Assembly: GCA_964036045.1 (NCBI GenBank)
Contig: OZ038388.1
Coordinates: 32,937,672 to 33,001,671, forward strand
Source: Eutreptiella sp. 'Long Island Sound 2002'
Taxonomy: Eukaryota > Euglenozoa > Euglenophyceae > Eutreptiales > Eutreptiaceae
Length of the DNA: 64,000 nt
Reading direction: 5' to 3'
The notes beneath the pieces were generated by a model. It ran no database searches, was not told where the DNA came from, and was given only the letters and a program-made list of their open reading frames with translations. The position numbers and the translations under genes are program-made. This document shows, piece after piece, positions 61,206 to 64,000 of this stretch (positions within the stretch are counted from its first letter, which is position 1; each line of letters starts with the position of its first letter).

Positions 61206-64000
61206 ATGTCAAATCGCTGGGAGCACGAGTTGCAACAATGCTTGGACACGGACATTGACTTCCCGGTGGCCGAGTTCATCAAGCTGCATAGCGAAGTCCC
61301 CCCGCGTACCATCCGTCGGCGACATGCGCAGCTGCGCGCCACGCTGATGAAGCGAATGCAAAAGCACGCCGCAGTTGGGATCCAAGCATCAACGGTGGCA
61401 AGTTTGAACACTCCTGAGTCCCAAGCAGCCAAGGGGTCTTATGGAGGCAAGAGGAACACCGCGGAGTCCCAAGCCAACAAGGGCAAAAACAACACCGCGG
61501 AGTCGCAAGCGGCCAAGGGTTCGTCAGGAGGCAAGAAAAACACCTCGGAGTCCCAAGCCATCAAGGGGAAAAAGAACACCGCAGAGTCACAAGCGGCCAA
61601 GGGGTCTTGTGGAGGCAAGAAGAACACCTCCGAGTCCCAAGCCGACAAGGGCAAGAAAAACACCGCGGAGTCCCAAGCCATCAAGGGCAAAAAGAACACC
61701 GCGGAGTCCCAAGCGGCAAAGATTTCAGCTGGAGGCAAGAAGAACACCGCGGAGTCGCAAGCGGCCAAGGGGTTATGTGGAGGCAAGAAGAACACCTCAG
61801 AGTCCCAAGCCGACAAGGGCAAGAAAAACACCGCGGAGTCCCAAGCGGCCAAGGGTTCCTTCGGAGGCATAAACAACACGCCAGAATCGCAACGGAATAA
61901 GGGCATCGTTGGTGGACACGGCAATACGCCAGAGAAGCAGCACATCAAGGCATCGGGGCGTCGTCATTGCGGGGTCGTTGGTACAGTGTCTCGGGAGTTG
62001 TTCCGTGTTAATGCATCATCGGCGTCCAACATTTCTTTGAAGTCGGTTCGAGAGTATTGGCTTGATGGTTTGGACACTTTGTACTCACCACTTTTTGATG
62101 CACTTTGCTACCGGTGTGGACAACTCCTTTGGGGCCCAATAGGTGGGGGACACAAGTTTACGGTTCCACGCAATACTGACGAGATACGTACACAGACTTC
62201 GTTTTGCGTGCCACCCACCGATCTGGTTACAAGTGGGATATTTGCATTCCGCAACGAGATGTTCGCCAATTACTTGAAGTACAAAAATGCACCGTTTCCA
62301 GTTCCCCCGCGATCTCCTGCACGTAGCACAAGTCGCTTTGTGTTGTATGACAATCCTGTTTGGCACTCCGCTACACGTATGTATGCTTGCCACGTTTGTA
62401 GCAAGTATTCCGCGAAGTATGACCCCATCAACTATGGCTACACTTTGGATGGGGACATCCATTACAATATCCCCTCAAAAATTGCGGACCTCATCGAGTA
62501 CCAGAAGCGACAAATTGCACTTGGGGCCCTCTACTCAAATACGCTGAAGCACGTGGATCTTCGTCACAAGCAATGGCACCATGCAATTGGTACCGTTGGT
62601 GTCGGCCGCAAGCCAAGCCAACACTACAATGCACTTTATGGTTTCATGACAATGAAAAAGGATATTTTGCGCGATTACAAAAAGCCCAGGGACAGCGAGC
62701 AAACCAACCGTCAAATGAACCAAGCGTTGTTGCTGCTCAAAAAAATTCACCCTTTTTATTCTCGATTCTTGGCGCACTATGAGACATTGTACCGATACTT
62801 GGAGAATGCGGCCACCACCATGGGCGCATTGACACAGCGTTCGTATGAAGACAAGTACGGGAAACGCTTGGAATACCATTTACAAGATGAGTACGTTGCT
62901 TGGGCTGTGCAGTGTGATGCCCCACGGAACATCATTCCGGATTTTGCTCCTCACTCGGACAAAGTGGGCTTCCTCCATCGGAGCCCTTCCGAGGAGCGGG
63001 TGGGAACGTTATCACGGCCGCTCAATCGTTGGCCAATGACACTTATTTGCATTTTAACGACCCCAAGTTGGAACCGTGTGTATGGCCCGATTTGTATCCT
63101 GGCGGCGTTGGTGGATATAACGTAGGTTGCGGCATTGGATGTGCTGCCTACTACCGTAGTCGTTATCTTGCCTTTGATAACCGATGGCGTCGGGACCGGT
63201 GGTGGTCCTTTTTCCAAGTAAGCAAAGAGATGAAAAACCAATTGATTTGGAATCAACAAAATTTCAAGGCTCAACGTGCGAATCGGGCAGAGGACATTAC
63301 TGCAGCACATTTGAGAAGTGCAAGGAGTTCAACGGGTCCAAAACCAGCGCCAAAGAAATCTACCTCACAATCACCACAGTCGTCCTCGGAGTGTCCGCAA
63401 GGAAGTCAATGCACCCAGTCGAGTCAATCTTCACAATCCGCAACCCAAAGCACCCAACACCCTCCATCTAGTTCCCAATATGCAGCAATGTCAACAACAC
63501 CACCATCAACTCCGGCTACCAGTCAAGGCAAAAAGCCGTGTGCATGCTACCAAGACGGTGTAAAATCTATGAACCACAACCTCGAGCGCGAGGGGACTGA
63601 TAAAGGTACGGCCGAGCTCAACCCGTATTATCGGTATGGAACTTATGTACCTTCAAAATTGGTTGGAACCCGTTCTTATTGGGCCTCGCGACATTTAGAT
63701 CTTACAGCCATGAGTCGTGAACTTGGCAAAGCCGACCTTTTCATCACGTTGACCATGAATGACAACTGGGCCGATTTGCAAGCTGCTGTGCAAAAAGGGT
63801 GCCGTGCAGGAGCTGTGTGGCCTGGAGAATACCCCAGAAACACAGGGCCAAACAAGCCAATCCAAGATGGCCACGATATGGAGGCTTGTGTGGCGTTTCA
63901 CAAGCGGGTGGAGATATTCAAGCGAGAGTTCTTGGCTATTGGCAAAAATGGTCCATTTGGAAAGGTGCGGGATTATTGGTTTCGATATGAATATCCAGAG
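61206..64000 (+). pseudogene. Helitron Rep gene, copy 3 (5' part, frameshifted)
   Basis: From ATG 61206 the frame matches copy 1, with 13 NTxESQ-type repeats (about 61400-61930) and both Cys pairs. A one-base loss near 62985 shifts it, giving a stop at 63123-63125. The original sequence continues in the shifted frame to the window edge, which falls just before the HUH motif. The helicase and later domains are outside the window. Confidence 0.85.

Larger units (their letters stand above)
59091..64000 (+). mobile_element. Giant Helitron-type element, copy 3 (partial, runs off the window)
   Basis: It starts in the AACAAGC-repeat part of the 5' module; the first 25 bp or so, with the CTACACCCC terminus, are missing. 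It then has the full 5' module, leader array and the first 930 codons of the Rep gene. It stands head to head with copy 2, separated only by a TAA/CAA repeat. Confidence 0.85.

Overview
The window is a transposon-dominated stretch of a eukaryotic nuclear genome. It shows no bacterial gene order, its three large element classes are eukaryotic (a Helitron-type Rep/helicase element, a non-LTR retrotransposon and a DIRS-type tyrosine-recombinase retrotransposon), and two (TA)n tracts run to about 600 bp each. I cannot name the organism. A protist or alga is plausible because the retrotransposon resembles the Dualen/RandI group described from green algae, but this is inference.

Layout. 1-5250: apparently single-copy DNA with one Gln-rich partial ORF, one 340-codon hypothetical ORF and decayed coding fragments. 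5254-5872: (TA)n. 5875-7062: a stranded 5' module of a giant element (copy 0). 7063-19255: a long GC-rich non-LTR retrotransposon whose single ancestral reading frame holds a C48-like protease, zinc fingers, AP endonuclease, reverse transcriptase, RNase H, a CCHC knuckle and an OTU-like remnant, broken by stops and frameshifts. 19256-19866: (TA)n. 19870-32065: giant element copy 1, plus strand. 32190-34030: a 5'-truncated second copy of the same retrotransposon, inside (TA)n. 34114-59077: giant element copy 2, minus strand, about 25 kb, with a complete DIRS element (51755-56728) inserted in its first gene. 59091-64000: giant element copy 3, plus strand, head to head with copy 2 and cut by the window edge.

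The giant element is the most interesting object. Its 14-bp termini are inverted (CTACACCCCTCTCC) and lie beside TA-rich repeats. It carries a repeat-rich 5' module, an array of leader repeats, and a roughly 2,490-codon gene encoding NUMOD3-like repeats, Helitron Rep, a PIF1-like helicase, a SAP motif, a C48-like protease split by an in-frame TGA, and a J-domain. A GRF-type zinc-finger protein follows, and in copy 2 also a UPF1-like SF1 helicase and an F-box/LRR-like protein. A 23-bp imperfect palindrome sits 12-14 nt upstream of the ATG of all four unrelated genes and recurs in arrays, which suggests a shared expression signal. Copy 1 lacks the UPF1 and F-box/LRR module. All Rep copies seen except the first 2,149 codons of copy 1 carry stops or frameshifts.
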